From CBDFNC01 sp965249895 (lineage in GTDB: Bacteria; Pseudomonadota; Gammaproteobacteria; Enterobacterales; CBDFNC01), in contig CBDFNC010000005.1 in the NCBI GenBank assembly GCA_965249895.1, forward strand, positions 558,001 to 622,000: a stretch of 64,000 bases of DNA, in the 5' to 3' direction. Positions 26,793 through 36,666 of this stretch are shown here, piece by piece. The stretch's first letter is position 1, and every line of letters starts with the position of its first letter. The translations under genes were made by a program, and so were the position numbers. The notes under the pieces are model-generated. The model searched no databases, was not told the DNA's origin, and saw nothing but the letters and a program-made list of their open reading frames with translations.

Positions 26793-26930
26793 TAAGTGCA
26801 TAAGCAAAAGTTCACCAAGGCTTAAATCAACCTACCAATCTAGGTATGCCGTGCAGTACTAGGCGAATCAGTATATTTACACTGATTGAAACTCATACGT
26901 AATCTCTAAAAACTTATACTCACCCACTTA
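26793..26930 (+). mobile_element. 138-bp TA-flanked MITE, copy 1
   Basis: The element runs from TAAGTGCATAAGCAAAAGTT to the complementary end ACTTATACTCACCCACTTA. The ends form an imperfect terminal inverted repeat of about 20 bp, with TA at each border. Copies of the same 138-bp length are at 48217-48354 (inverted) and 62980-63117. No coding capacity. The remainder of 26716-27135 shows nothing else. Confidence 0.85.
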
Positions 26931-27135
26931 ACAGAACTCTAATCAGGTAATTATCAAAAGCTTCGGGGTTTGTACAAGGAAGTGAGCTCCATACGATTGA
27001 TTGGCATATTCACGGATTGCGAGCCGCCAAGCAAAATCTGCATTGAAAGGATGAAATCGGTATTTTCTAAGTGAAAAACACACCACTATCGTTCATAGTC
27101 ACGTTATATTTACTTTGAATTTACCTTGCGTACGT

Positions 27136-28356
27136 ATGAGCAATATATTTGTAACTGGTTATGAGCAAATAGAAAAAACCATCTTCTTTACACTTGGCAG
27201 AAAAATTGGGGGGAATTTAGCGTTTCTTTACCTGTTTCAGATAACAACCTTGTTATGGCTATATGGTGCACTGCGGGTCAACAACCAGGAGTTAACGGGT
27301 TTTTGGCTGCTGGCAATTTTCTCCACCCTGGCTTTTGGCTTTACCCTCTTCTACTTGAGGTTTTTGATAGTCCGCCCGGTACAAGCCGTATTGGATGTGC
27401 TTCACCAAATAAACCATAAAGGAGCCGACCTTTCGTCCAAGCTTCCCGCATTTACTTTTGATGAATTTCGAGATTTATCAGATAATTACAACAAATTTAC
27501 CCAGCATTTAGCAGATCTGCTCCGCGGCGCCTATGACAAAGCTCAAAAAGCCTCAGAAAGTAATCAGCAAGTGAGTGAATCCATTCAGCAAACGGCGGAG
27601 ATTGGCAACCAGCAACTGGTTTTAAGCGAAAACATCTTTTCCGCAAGTTCAACAGTGACAGCGAACCTTGAAAATATTGTGCATAATGCAGACTCTGTGT
27701 ACCAGGCTACCCAGGATAATTTGAAAAACGTCAAGATTTCGGAACATGATTTGGAGACCATTGTGGGTCAAATTAAATCAGTCACTTCGATGCTTGGAAA
27801 GTTTTCAGATACCATTTTCAGCTTAAAAGAAAACTCCGAAAATATAAGCAAGATCCTAAAAATGGTGGAAGAGTTTTCGGATCAAACCAACTTGCTCGCT
27901 CTCAACGCCGCGATAGAAGCAGCCCGGGCCGGTGAAGCGGGACGAGGTTTTGCAGTTGTCGCCGACGAAGTTCGCTCACTGTCCATCAAGGTAAACGACG
28001 CCACCCGACAAATAAGCGAATTTATCAATCAAATGAACAGCCTGGTGAATACAACAAACCAGAACTCGCGAAACCTGATTTCGCAATCATCCAGTGCAGA
28101 AGCATCCATTGCCGAAACATCCCGTGTTTTTGCAGATATGGTCTGTGACCTTGAAAACAACCAGGCGCAGCTACAGGATATTGTAAATGCGGTTCATGAG
28201 TTAGGAGAAGCACAAAATGAGACCCATCAGTCGGCCCAACAAATTGTTGAACTGGGAACGGAGTCGAAACAGCAAATTGACCGAGCTTCACAAGACAGCA
28301 AAATCTTACTTACTCAAACTCAGGCGACTCAAAAAGATCTGACTCAATTTGTTTAA
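27136..28356 (+). CDS. Methyl-accepting chemotaxis protein, short-loop type
   Basis: About 406 residues. Two transmembrane helices lie close together (AFLYLFQITTLLWLYGAL and FWLLAIFSTLAFGFTLFYL), then a HAMP-like linker (VRPVQAVLDVLHQIN) and the signalling domain with FSDQTNLLALNAAIEAARAG, continuing GRGFAVVADEVRSL. There is no periplasmic ligand domain. I take ATG 27136 (MSNIFVTGYEQ); a TTG at 27115 is in frame but less convincing, and neither has a clear Shine-Dalgarno. No che genes are adjacent. Confidence 0.9.
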   Translation: MSNIFVTGYEQIEKTIFFTLGRKIGGNLAFLYLFQITTLLWLYGALRVNNQELTGFWLLAIFSTLAFGFTLFYLRFLIVRPVQAVLDVLHQINHKGADLSSKLPAFTFDEFRDLSDNYNKFTQHLADLLRGAYDKAQKASESNQQVSESIQQTAEIGNQQLVLSENIFSASSTVTANLENIVHNADSVYQATQDNLKNVKISEHDLETIVGQIKSVTSMLGKFSDTIFSLKENSENISKILKMVEEFSDQTNLLALNAAIEAARAGEAGRGFAVVADEVRSLSIKVNDATRQISEFINQMNSLVNTTNQNSRNLISQSSSAEASIAETSRVFADMVCDLENNQAQLQDIVNAVHELGEAQNETHQSAQQIVELGTESKQQIDRASQDSKILLTQTQATQKDLTQFV

Positions 28357-28385
28357 CCAACAACCGCCGGCAGAGTCGGTGGTAT

Positions 28386-28408
28386 GAAAAAAGCCTCTGG
28401 AAGAGGCT
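28386..28408 (-). terminator. Terminator between MCP and hybrid kinase
   Basis: On the minus strand AGCCTCT-tcc-AGAGGCT is followed by TTTTTT. It would end the hybrid-kinase transcript about 230 bp after its stop. Confidence 0.65.
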
Positions 28409-28637
28409 CAAAAACAGCATCCTAACTGTCCCACCTGCTTACATGTCACAGCACCGAGATATCGGACTATACATGTTAGTGGTTGGTTTCTATCCAGGCG
28501 CATGACGGTTCACCTGGTCAAACGGAAATAACAGATGGTCATCGCGTAAAGGAAACCAGGAAAGGCTACATACAAATTTCGGTGATTCAACATAGATTAA
28601 CGATGAAAAAATCACAAAGTCTGGTGTCCGTTTGTAC

Positions 28638-31600
28638 TTAACCGGACTGTCTCCCCTCACTGGTATGATCTAACTTTGCTTTCAACAAATTGACCGACGC
28701 TAATACAATATCTGTTTCCTGATACAGGTTTTTTACTTGCGCGGCTGTTGGCCAATCCTGTGACTGGTGCATAGCTTGTGAGGTGACCATGGTTAACTCG
28801 TGTAACGTATTCGCATTGAGGCAAGCCGCAGCCCCGGCCAGATTATGGGTTTTTCTATAAAAGCCGTCGAAGTCATTTACTCGCCATAATGTCTCGAGTT
28901 CATTTCGAGAAGCTTGGTGTTCGTTGATAAATCTATCCAACAGCTCGCGAATGATTTGCGGATGTTGGCCGATGCGTTCAAATAGTGATTCTACGCAGAT
29001 GCCTGGTAATGAGACGATCCAGGACGGTGATTCATTCACCCAGTTAACACATCCTTCACCGGTGATAGTTTGCGCCTTGCAATAGGTAAATGTTTCTAAT
29101 AATTGATACAACTCTTTTGGCTCGAAGGGCTTTCTTAATTCGCCATCAAATTGAATGTTAGCGTCAGGGGCCAAATGCTCCGACAGCGGGCTTGCTGAGA
29201 GGCAAATTACGATAACCTCATCATTTTTCGGCTCGCGGCGGATATGTCTTAATGCTGTCAGGCCGTCCATCACCGGCATATGCAGGTCCATTAACACCAA
29301 CTGATAGCGCTTTTTCTGCATTGCTTTTAACGACTCTTTGCCATTCGCAACGATGTCAACCTGAGCACCTGCCTGGCTAAGAAGATGGCCACCCAATTCC
29401 TGATTTAGTCGATTATCATCAACCAATAGAATTTCCAGCTCGCTAAGCTGACCCCCAGGAAATACGGCTTCTGGCTCGCATTTCGTTGATGAATGTCCGT
29501 GAATTAAGGCCTCTAGCTTGGCTAAATCTATTGGTTTTTGCAAAGTGGGTATGTGTGCCGGGAGCAGAGCGTGTCGAGGTGTGCCAAATTCGCTGAGTAA
29601 GGCCATTGCCGTATCATTAAACTCTGCTTGTTGGCAGAGGATGTTCAAGAACTCTGCTCCTGTGATGTCTTGTAAGTCGTTATCCGCGATGATTATCGAA
29701 AATGATTGCGTTAGGGTCAGGACATCCGCAGTTTTTGCGCAAACCACATTGCCTCGAAGCCAGGTTAAACAGGATGCTACCGCCTGGCGCGTTATTTCAT
29801 TTTCGCATACAAACAGCACCGTGGGTTTTGGCTCAGTCGCACAGGGGGTTATATCAGCTAACTCCGGCGCCACGAATTTGGCATTAAAACTAAATTGACT
29901 GCCCTTACCTGGGTTGCTATTACATTCTATCTTGCCCCCCATTAACTCGACCAATCGTTGGCATATGTTCAGGCCCAGACCTGTACCGCCGTATCTCCGT
30001 GTAGTGGACTCATCGGCTTGTACAAAGGGCTGAAATATACGCTTTTGCTCTGACGCCGAGATGCCGATACCGGTGTCGGTCACGCTAAAGTCGAGGGTGA
30101 TTTTATTTCCCTGCTGGCGGGCCAGGGAAACGGTCAAATGGACATCGCCGTTACTTGTAAATTTCACGGCATTACTTATCAAATTTACTATCACCTGACG
30201 AAGCCGCACTGCGTCCCCTATCAGCATTTTAGGGGTGTCAGGGGCAACGGTTATATGTATTTCTATCTGCTTTTTCGATTGCTCAACGGCAAAAAGAGTA
30301 GCGATATTTGATAGCAATTCCATGAGAGAGAATGATGCTTTTTCTAACACAAGTTGCTTCGCTTCAATTTTAGAAAAATCTAATATCTCATTAACAATAT
30401 CAGTCAGGTTTTTAGAAGCCTGCTCAATGTTGTTCAAGTACGCGGACATCATCGGCATGGGTTTTTGCCGCTGCGCTAAATGGGTAAAGCCCAATACCGC
30501 ATTCATTGGCGTGCGAAGTTCATGGCTCATATTAGCGATAAACCGATTCTTTGCGTTTGCTAAAGCCGTGGCAACCACTTCTTTAGCCTGCGCTTGATTT
30601 CTTTCATCTTTAAGCTGAGTAATTCGGGCGGCCAGGGCGATAGAAAAGATACAGGCTTCAAATACCAGGGCAAAATGTAATGTGTATGCGGTGATGACTG
30701 TTGCGGGGATAAGTCCAAGCCTAGCTAAGATCAAAAGAGTCATCCCGACGATTATCATCATCCAGCCAGACAGGTACAGTTTTGCGTATCGGATACCGTT
30801 AGCTGCCCCAACAATACCAGTTATTAAACAAACAACTGTTGTACCGATCGACATTACAAATGTAAGCTGATCGGCATTGGTAATAGAGGTGAGAACAACA
30901 CTGAGGGCGTGAGCAATAAGTAATAGTTGCACTACGCAAAGTAGCCGGTGGAGCCTTGGCAGGTATTGTTTAGTATTTAGCAACACCTGAGCAAACATGA
31001 TTGCCGCCCAATGGCTTAGAGTTCTAAAGAAGAAGTCTGACTTATTTGCCCAAGATGGGGTTTCTGGCCATAAGTACTGATATGCCAGGCCATCTATACT
31101 AGCCAGCGCAAGGATAGAGAAGAAGATAAAGGCTAGGTAACAGGCGTATATTTTGTCTCTTGTTATGAACAGTAATAGGGCATTGTAGATAAGCATGATG
31201 AGCATGGCACCGTAAAACAGGCCAAGTAACAGCATTTCCTGATAAAGCTTGGCAGCGTAGTCTTCACTGGACAGCAAAGAGATGGGAACTCTGATCATAC
31301 CGTCACTTTTTATCTTTAAAAAAAAGGTCTGCTCAGCGCCCTTGTTGATTGGTAATTTAAAAACGGGGTGACGACTGGCGATTTCTCGGGCAGAAAAGCG
31401 AAACAGGTCACCGGACTGCTGCCGAATAACCTGTCCATCGGAATTTTGGGAATACAGCTCAAGATAATCCAGACCCGAAAAGCCGATACTCAGATAAAAT
31501 TCAGTATCTCTATCCAGAGTGTTTACCAAGGATAGCTTAAGCCAAAATACCGATTTGCTAAATCCTAGGTTTATCCCTTTGCTACTCCCGATTTCTTCAA

Positions 31601-31814
31601 ACTTAGCCGAAGAGTGTGAAACTTGACTAAAGGTCAACTTCCTCGTTGAATCTTCAAGCACGTAGAGACGTTTACTCATCTGGCCTAAGTCGTCTTGATT
31701 TTCGCTCGAATAAGCTGTCTGTGACAAGATTGGAGAAACTAAACATAAGAGCCAGATAAAACGCAAAAAGGACTGTTTTCGAATAAAAAACAAGATATTT
31801 AAATGAGTTAACAT
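28638..31814 (-). CDS. 7TM-sensor hybrid histidine kinase with receiver and Hpt domains
   Basis: A protein of about 1058 residues. A signal sequence is followed by a periplasmic 7TMR-DISM extracellular domain, then seven transmembrane helices. HisKA comes next, with the phospho-acceptor in ANMSHELRTPMNAVLGF (near residue 430). HATPase boxes are NLISNAVKFT, DTGIGIS and GGTGLGLNI. Then come a degenerate receiver-like segment (VLFVCENE...IIADNDLQD), a canonical receiver (LLVDDNRLNQE, LMDLHMPVMDG, RKPFEP) and a C-terminal Hpt (KTHNLAGAAACLN). This is a complete phosphorelay needing an external response regulator. The OmpR-type regulator at 32601, divergently placed, is the natural candidate. I prefer the ATG at 31814 (MLTHLN); an upstream ATG at 31865 adds 17 residues. 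Confidence 0.9.
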   Translation of the reverse strand: MLTHLNILFFIRKQSFLRFIWLLCLVSPILSQTAYSSENQDDLGQMSKRLYVLEDSTRKLTFSQVSHSSAKFEEIGSSKGINLGFSKSVFWLKLSLVNTLDRDTEFYLSIGFSGLDYLELYSQNSDGQVIRQQSGDLFRFSAREIASRHPVFKLPINKGAEQTFFLKIKSDGMIRVPISLLSSEDYAAKLYQEMLLLGLFYGAMLIMLIYNALLLFITRDKIYACYLAFIFFSILALASIDGLAYQYLWPETPSWANKSDFFFRTLSHWAAIMFAQVLLNTKQYLPRLHRLLCVVQLLLIAHALSVVLTSITNADQLTFVMSIGTTVVCLITGIVGAANGIRYAKLYLSGWMMIIVGMTLLILARLGLIPATVITAYTLHFALVFEACIFSIALAARITQLKDERNQAQAKEVVATALANAKNRFIANMSHELRTPMNAVLGFTHLAQRQKPMPMMSAYLNNIEQASKNLTDIVNEILDFSKIEAKQLVLEKASFSLMELLSNIATLFAVEQSKKQIEIHITVAPDTPKMLIGDAVRLRQVIVNLISNAVKFTSNGDVHLTVSLARQQGNKITLDFSVTDTGIGISASEQKRIFQPFVQADESTTRRYGGTGLGLNICQRLVELMGGKIECNSNPGKGSQFSFNAKFVAPELADITPCATEPKPTVLFVCENEITRQAVASCLTWLRGNVVCAKTADVLTLTQSFSIIIADNDLQDITGAEFLNILCQQAEFNDTAMALLSEFGTPRHALLPAHIPTLQKPIDLAKLEALIHGHSSTKCEPEAVFPGGQLSELEILLVDDNRLNQELGGHLLSQAGAQVDIVANGKESLKAMQKKRYQLVLMDLHMPVMDGLTALRHIRREPKNDEVIVICLSASPLSEHLAPDANIQFDGELRKPFEPKELYQLLETFTYCKAQTITGEGCVNWVNESPSWIVSLPGICVESLFERIGQHPQIIRELLDRFINEHQASRNELETLWRVNDFDGFYRKTHNLAGAAACLNANTLHELTMVTSQAMHQSQDWPTAAQVKNLYQETDIVLASVNLLKAKLDHTSEGRQSG

Positions 31815-32600
31815 ACATTCCATTTCTGAGTTGGCTGAACATGGTGAACTATTAGGGAAATACACAAGTGTTAAAAATAATGTTGTCGTATCTTAGGTAA
31901 ACTTACGGCAATCTGGTTTGACTTGAGTGAATTAAGCAGGCCTAAGTTATTTACTCCGCAACTAATAATCTTTTGTTGCATCTTGGCTATTTTACTTGAA
32001 ATTACCTTTGTTCAGATACGTTTGTTCTGGTAAGCCATACTGTCCGATAGTCTCAGTAAAAAGCGTTAAACGGTGTGGGTATAGCGATTTTCAATGGGTA
32101 TTAAGCCTATCATGTTACCGAATTTATCGACTGTACGATATAGAAGCCGTCGCTAACTGTGGGGGCACATTCCGGAATTTAACCATAAAAAGTAACACCC
32201 TTAATACCAAACTCAGTATATTTCTACAATATTAACAACTTAAAGAGGACCGCTTTAACAAAAAGCTCTTCATTTATCAACCCGATTTTTGGTGTTAACT
32301 TTAGCTATCAACTTCAAAATTGGATTAACTCTTCTGGTGGCCAGAGCATGTACTACTGTCTTTTATCTCGTCGATTAAATAAGTTCCCAAAATAAATCAA
32401 GGCTATAAATGACTGGTATTGTTACACTTCCTCCAAGGGCTAACGATATGCATCAAATTTTTGTCCACCTATTCAATGCTTACCAGTCACAACAGAGCGT
32501 TACAAATAATTACATTAGCTTACAAATGATACCAATAATATATAAATCTGATATCATACCCACCTCTCTTATAAAGTAAAAACACATCTAAATTTTTAAT
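31815..32600. other. Long non-coding interval between kinase and regulator
   Basis: Almost 790 bp, AT-rich, with no convincing gene. A 79-codon frame at 31996-32235 has no recognisable features. The part just before 32601 is the likely promoter of the response regulator. Confidence 0.5.
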
Positions 32601-33317
32601 ATGGCTAAAGCACATGTACTCCTCATTGAAGACGACAACTTTGCACTGCAACCTCTCATAAATATCTTCGAAAAACATGAGTTTAGGGTTTCAACAAATG
32701 TTACTGGAAAAGATGTCCTCGAACAGGTTCGATCTAGTGAGCCTAAAATAGACGTTGTACTCTGTGATATCGCTTTACCTTACTCAAATGGACTCGCTAT
32801 TGCTCGAGACCTTAGTCAATGTGAAGAATGCGGCGTTATATTATTATCTGTTAGTGGTAGCGAAGATGATCGAATCTTGGGGCTTAAACATGGTGCAGAT
32901 GATTACGTCATTAAACCCGCAAATCCCATGGAGGTTTTTCTTCGTACTCAGGCTCTGATAAGAAGAAAAATAAAAGCTGAGAGCGCCGTTAATACTGACC
33001 CCCACTTCTTCAATTTATCTCCTGGCTTTAAGCTCCATCAACAGTCAAAGGTACTTGTACGCCCGGACAAAAGTAAGGTTCAGCTAACAGACGGAGAAAA
33101 CTGTATTTTGCTATTCCTGATGAGTCGATCTGGTAAAATATGCTCTCGTGAACAGCTGTCCAATCAAGTTCGAGGAAAGGGGGTAGATTGGACTCCGGAG
33201 GATAGGAGTATCGATGTGCTAATTGGGCGTTTGCGTAGGAAACTAAAAGGTGACTCTTCCAGCCAAGAAATTCTCGTTACAGTTCGTCACAAAGGTTATA
33301 TGCTGGTTGCAGGTTAG
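32601..33317 (+). CDS. OmpR/PhoB-family response regulator
   Basis: A 238-residue regulator. The receiver has the acidic pair in LLIEDDNF, the phospho-Asp in VVLCDIALPYSNG, and the conserved Lys in DDYVIKPANP. The C-terminal winged helix has LTDGENCILLFLMSR and EDRSIDVLIGRLRRKL, and ends TVRHKGYMLVAG. The domain order and the diverging Hpt-containing hybrid kinase suggest a TorS/TorR-like phosphorelay. The inducer is unknown. Confidence 0.9.
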   Translation: MAKAHVLLIEDDNFALQPLINIFEKHEFRVSTNVTGKDVLEQVRSSEPKIDVVLCDIALPYSNGLAIARDLSQCEECGVILLSVSGSEDDRILGLKHGADDYVIKPANPMEVFLRTQALIRRKIKAESAVNTDPHFFNLSPGFKLHQQSKVLVRPDKSKVQLTDGENCILLFLMSRSGKICSREQLSNQVRGKGVDWTPEDRSIDVLIGRLRRKLKGDSSSQEILVTVRHKGYMLVAG

Positions 33318-33492
33318 ACTTATTAAAACTGTAGTTAATGCTAATTGAGCCTTAATGTTAAAACTTTGAGTTATGCTGGTATATATTCAATTGATATAAA
33401 AATATATCAACATAATGCGAGAATCCGCTTTTTCGCCATTTGGTATGACACAACTATGTTCATATACGGAACCCATAAAATAACCCGCCTAA

Positions 33493-33652
33493 GGGTAACA
33501 ATTGTTGCGGCCTTTGTAGGAGCAGATGCCTTTCTATAAGTGAAGAGGGCGAAGCCCGTGCCCACCGGGTTCGCTGAACGTGCATCCATGCGCTTTACAT
33601 CTCATCCCTGAGATGGGTTCGGCTCCTACCAAACCAGATAGATCTGTTACCC
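33493..33652 (+). mobile_element. GGGTAACA-bounded miniature element, copy 1
   Basis: A 160-bp element with ends GGGTAACA and TGTTACCC. It contains the dispersed core repeat GCAGATGCC...AGGGCGAAGCC...GGTTCGC.GAAC, followed by TGCATCCATGCGCTTTACATCT. It is inverted and highly similar to 45878-46034. No coding sequence was seen in the rest of 33318-33791. Confidence 0.8.
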
Positions 33653-33791
33653 AAGTTCGACCAGTCCTTCATATACAGTTAGCCCGCCAGTTTCCTCTTA
33701 GGTCTTATCTGGAGTTCATCTATATGTCTATCAAGAATGAACTCCTTTTACATCTAGCCGGTCTATTGACCGGGCAAGATGCTGCATACTA

Positions 33792-34778
33792 TTATTTTAA
33801 AATAATTTTAACAGAACGTTCAATAGGTGAAGAACCATCAGAAAGCGGATTGCTATCTGATACCGAATCAACACTTAAACGAGAAGGATCAATTCCACGT
33901 TCTGTCAGATACTGAGCAACAGTACTAGCACGTTCAAAAGATAATTTCTCGTTAATTTCCTTACTGCCGGTAATATCTGTACGACCAGTGATATTGGCTG
34001 TTAATAATGAATTTTCCTGCATGGCTTTAACAATTTCAGTTAAGTTAAAAGTACTGTAATCAGATAAATTAGACTGGCCAACTGAAAATGGGATCAAGTA
34101 GTTAGACCTTCCAGGCACAAGCACCTCAGAATCAACCAAGACTTCTTTTATTACTTCGACTTCTTTAGTAATCACGCGTGACGTATCAGGCTGGCCAAAC
34201 TTGTAAGTCAACCCCCAATATAATTGATGCAAATCAACATCTTTAGTCGAAGCTATGCTGTTTATTGTTTGCTCCATTTCAACATTAGGAATATATTCAT
34301 ACCCTAGCTTAGTTGAAATTGCATTGGTAAGTTGATACTCAACTCCAGCTCCTAAAACCAGGACTGTATTACCCTTACTGAAATCACTTGAGCTGTTGCT
34401 AGCACTATCATTATAAAGGTAACCACCACCTAACTTTCCAAAAAATGAAAAATTATCGGTAATAAAGCGATTCCCTTTAACACCAAGTTGTACATTATGT
34501 AAATTAGAACCTGCGTAATTATCGCTATAACCGTAAGCAGAATAAAGCCCCCAGTACTTACTAAAATCATAACCTCCATCAAATTTTAATAAGTTTGCGT
34601 TATTTGATCCTTTTGTATCAGCCAAACCGTCCGCCAATCCAAGGCCTGTTGCGGCAGAAACCCACCAGCCAGTCCCCTTAGCATTAACATCGTTTGTGGT
34701 TACATTCTCTGCTTGTACCGTAGCTGAAACACCAATAACCAGAAGAGCTATTGCTGACAAAGAAACATTTTTTACCAT
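33792..34778 (-). CDS. OmpA-family outer-membrane protein
   Basis: A 328-residue protein with a signal peptide ending at VQAE. An N-terminal eight-stranded beta-barrel-like part has alternating aromatic strands (WWVSAATGLG..., WGLYSAYGYS, FSFFGKLGGGYLY, HQLYWGLTYKFG). A linker (ITKEVEVIKEVLV) and a C-terminal OmpA/MotB peptidoglycan-binding domain (LTANITGRTDITGSKEINEK, LSFERASTVAQYLTERG) follow. It would anchor the outer membrane to the cell wall. The barrel residues are poorly conserved relative to classical OmpA. Confidence 0.88.
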   Translation of the reverse strand: MVKNVSLSAIALLVIGVSATVQAENVTTNDVNAKGTGWWVSAATGLGLADGLADTKGSNNANLLKFDGGYDFSKYWGLYSAYGYSDNYAGSNLHNVQLGVKGNRFITDNFSFFGKLGGGYLYNDSASNSSSDFSKGNTVLVLGAGVEYQLTNAISTKLGYEYIPNVEMEQTINSIASTKDVDLHQLYWGLTYKFGQPDTSRVITKEVEVIKEVLVDSEVLVPGRSNYLIPFSVGQSNLSDYSTFNLTEIVKAMQENSLLTANITGRTDITGSKEINEKLSFERASTVAQYLTERGIDPSRLSVDSVSDSNPLSDGSSPIERSVKIILK

Positions 34779-35247
34779 TTTTAAATTCCTAGTTTTTATT
34801 TATTATCTGGATTTGGCAATCAAATTTTGAATAATTTGATAACCATCACTGCTCATTAATGTCTTCCCGATGTATTAAGCCAGATGAACACCTTGCTTGG
34901 GGACGATGGGTAAAATTGATTAAGTAGTTGCGATATGCGCCTATAGCTGAAATACAGGGAGTTTGGTTCCCGTGCCAAGGTCTGCCAGCGTTAATACCTT
35001 CGTACTGTAGAGGGTGGAGTACAATAAATGACCGATCCCAACCTGTGCCTATCGCATTGAAACAATATATCGGCACACATGATTAATATGCAATAAATCA
35101 TTAGCCAAGTAGATATTCTGGAGAGTATAAAGCCAAAAAAAGGTAGCATTGTAACAACTTGTAAACAGGCTGGTGAGCTTATCAATAACCTGTGACTAAA
35201 TCCGTACAGGGGTATAGCTCTGAGGGCCCCACTCTTTTCACCGAAAC
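34779..35247. other. Intergenic stretch upstream of the OmpA-like gene
   Basis: No gene recognised. It should contain the promoter of the OmpA-like gene at its left end. The right side grades into the IS4-like remnant. Confidence 0.4.
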
Positions 35248-35565
35248 TCAGCTAAGGATCCCTAATGCTAAGGCGATACCCACCACACTAAATGGGTAGC
35301 CTCTCGCCCTGAGATTTCCTTTCCCAAGGAAAAGTACGGGAATTATCGGCGGGTCTTGATATTGTTGTCTTGAAAATCTATGTAGTAGCTTTTGATAAAC
35401 GCGTCTTTCCTGCCATAGCCGGACGAACTGGGCCAACATCCTTAGTTCAGCAAGATTTCAACGTGCTTGGTAGCATGGCTTTCACAGTAATTTAACGCCA
35501 AACCATAGCGTTCTTTTTGATACACCCGAAGCCTTCTTCAATCTGCACCCGTTGGGTGTATAAGA
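35248..35565 (-). pseudogene. IS4-family transposase remnant (C-terminal)
   Basis: On the minus strand successive frames give YTQRVQIEEGFRVYQKERYGLALNYC (read in two parts), matching the IS4 Y-(x)-R-x-x-IEE-x-FRDxK catalytic region. After a shift comes LAQFVRLWQERRVYQK...FSRQQYQDPPIIPVLFLGKGNL, typical of the IS4 C-terminus. Stops and frame changes interrupt it. No inverted repeats or 5' half are visible. It abuts the 3' end of the following LysR gene. Confidence 0.6.
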
Positions 35566-35609
35566 CGACCTATTCGGCACTACTTATCTTTTGGCCAGTT
35601 ACGGTTCTG

Positions 35610-36551
35610 TCACACCTGGCTGGTACGGAGGTTTATTATGCCGTGAGAAATGCTCAAACTTCTGTGTAGAAAAAGGATCAGCCTGCTTGTTTTCTCAGGC
35701 AGGTGCTGCCTGCTGGGGTACAAAGCATATACTGCATTTTCGCTCACAATTTCATACTCCGGTAAAAGGTTAACCAATTGCCCATTAGCCAATTCAGATT
35801 GAACGGAAAAATCCGCAAATATACTGGCGCCTAAGCCCTGACGCGCAGCGGCATAGGGTAAACTCGGATCATCAGAGCAATAACGAGCGTTTAATACCAG
35901 GTTGCTTTCCACCCCCGTCTTTTTGCTGCGGACCTTCCAGTTGTCCGGCCAATAACTAGGTAACCAGCAGGCTATGGATTGCAGATCCGTCAAACCTGCA
36001 TTCGGCTTTTTTTGGTAAAACCCAGCTGTAGCACAAAAGACAAAAGTGGGTTTATAAAGCAGCCGTGCAACCATTTCAGAATCTTTTAGCTGACCAGCAA
36101 TACGAATAGCTAAGTCAATATCCTCTTCAATAATATCTTGGTTGCGATTACTTACTTTTAAATTCAGTTCCAATTCCGGATACACAGCCATAAACTCTGC
36201 CAGCCAAACCGCCAAAACCTGGCTGTTGATAAAATGCGAAGTGCTTATTACCAACTTACCAGCCATACTGCCTTCTTTGTTCACAAAGTCACTGGTATTT
36301 TTCTGCAACTGAGCTAGAAGCGGTGCCGATTGTTGATACAACTCCCTCCCCCGCTGAGTGAGGCGCATTTTGCGGGAACTACGCTCAATAAGCTTGGCTC
36401 TCAGACCAGACTCCAGATTTTTTAACCGACGGCTAACTGTGCTGGGGGGAAGCGACAACTTTTCTGCCGCAGCAACAAAACTGCCCTTTTCGACTAAAAC
36501 CGTAAACAGCGTAAGATCATCATAACTCCAGTTGTTGGCGGATTTTTTCAT
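35610..36551 (-). CDS. LysR-family regulator (CrgA/DsdC-like HTH)
   Basis: About 313 residues from the ATG at 36549-36551 (MKKSANNWSYDDLTLF). In-frame ATGs at 36560 and 36581 would add a few residues. The winged HTH (SFVAAAEKLSLPPSTVSRRLKNLESGLRAKLIERSSRKMRLT) is followed by the effector domain. The C-terminus reaches the edge of an IS4 remnant and its last residues (SISHGIINLRTSQV) look unlike the family, so the tail may be altered. The divergent neighbour is a broken membrane-protein gene. Confidence 0.85.
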   Translation of the reverse strand: MKKSANNWSYDDLTLFTVLVEKGSFVAAAEKLSLPPSTVSRRLKNLESGLRAKLIERSSRKMRLTQRGRELYQQSAPLLAQLQKNTSDFVNKEGSMAGKLVISTSHFINSQVLAVWLAEFMAVYPELELNLKVSNRNQDIIEEDIDLAIRIAGQLKDSEMVARLLYKPTFVFCATAGFYQKKPNAGLTDLQSIACWLPSYWPDNWKVRSKKTGVESNLVLNARYCSDDPSLPYAAARQGLGASIFADFSVQSELANGQLVNLLPEYEIVSENAVYALYPSRQHLPEKTSRLILFLHRSLSISHGIINLRTSQV

Positions 36552-36666
36552 ATTGACCATTCCATTTATGCAACGCTGCATTAGCAGAAACGCGATATTA
36601 ACAGCTAAAGCATAATGATAATATTTTTACGGACAAAACAACTATCCCTTTGTTTATTAAATAATT

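Noticed and set aside
31996..32235. A 79-codon frame in the kinase-regulator interval
   Set aside because: No signal, domain or ribosome-binding site; AT-rich intergenic DNA yields such frames by chance.
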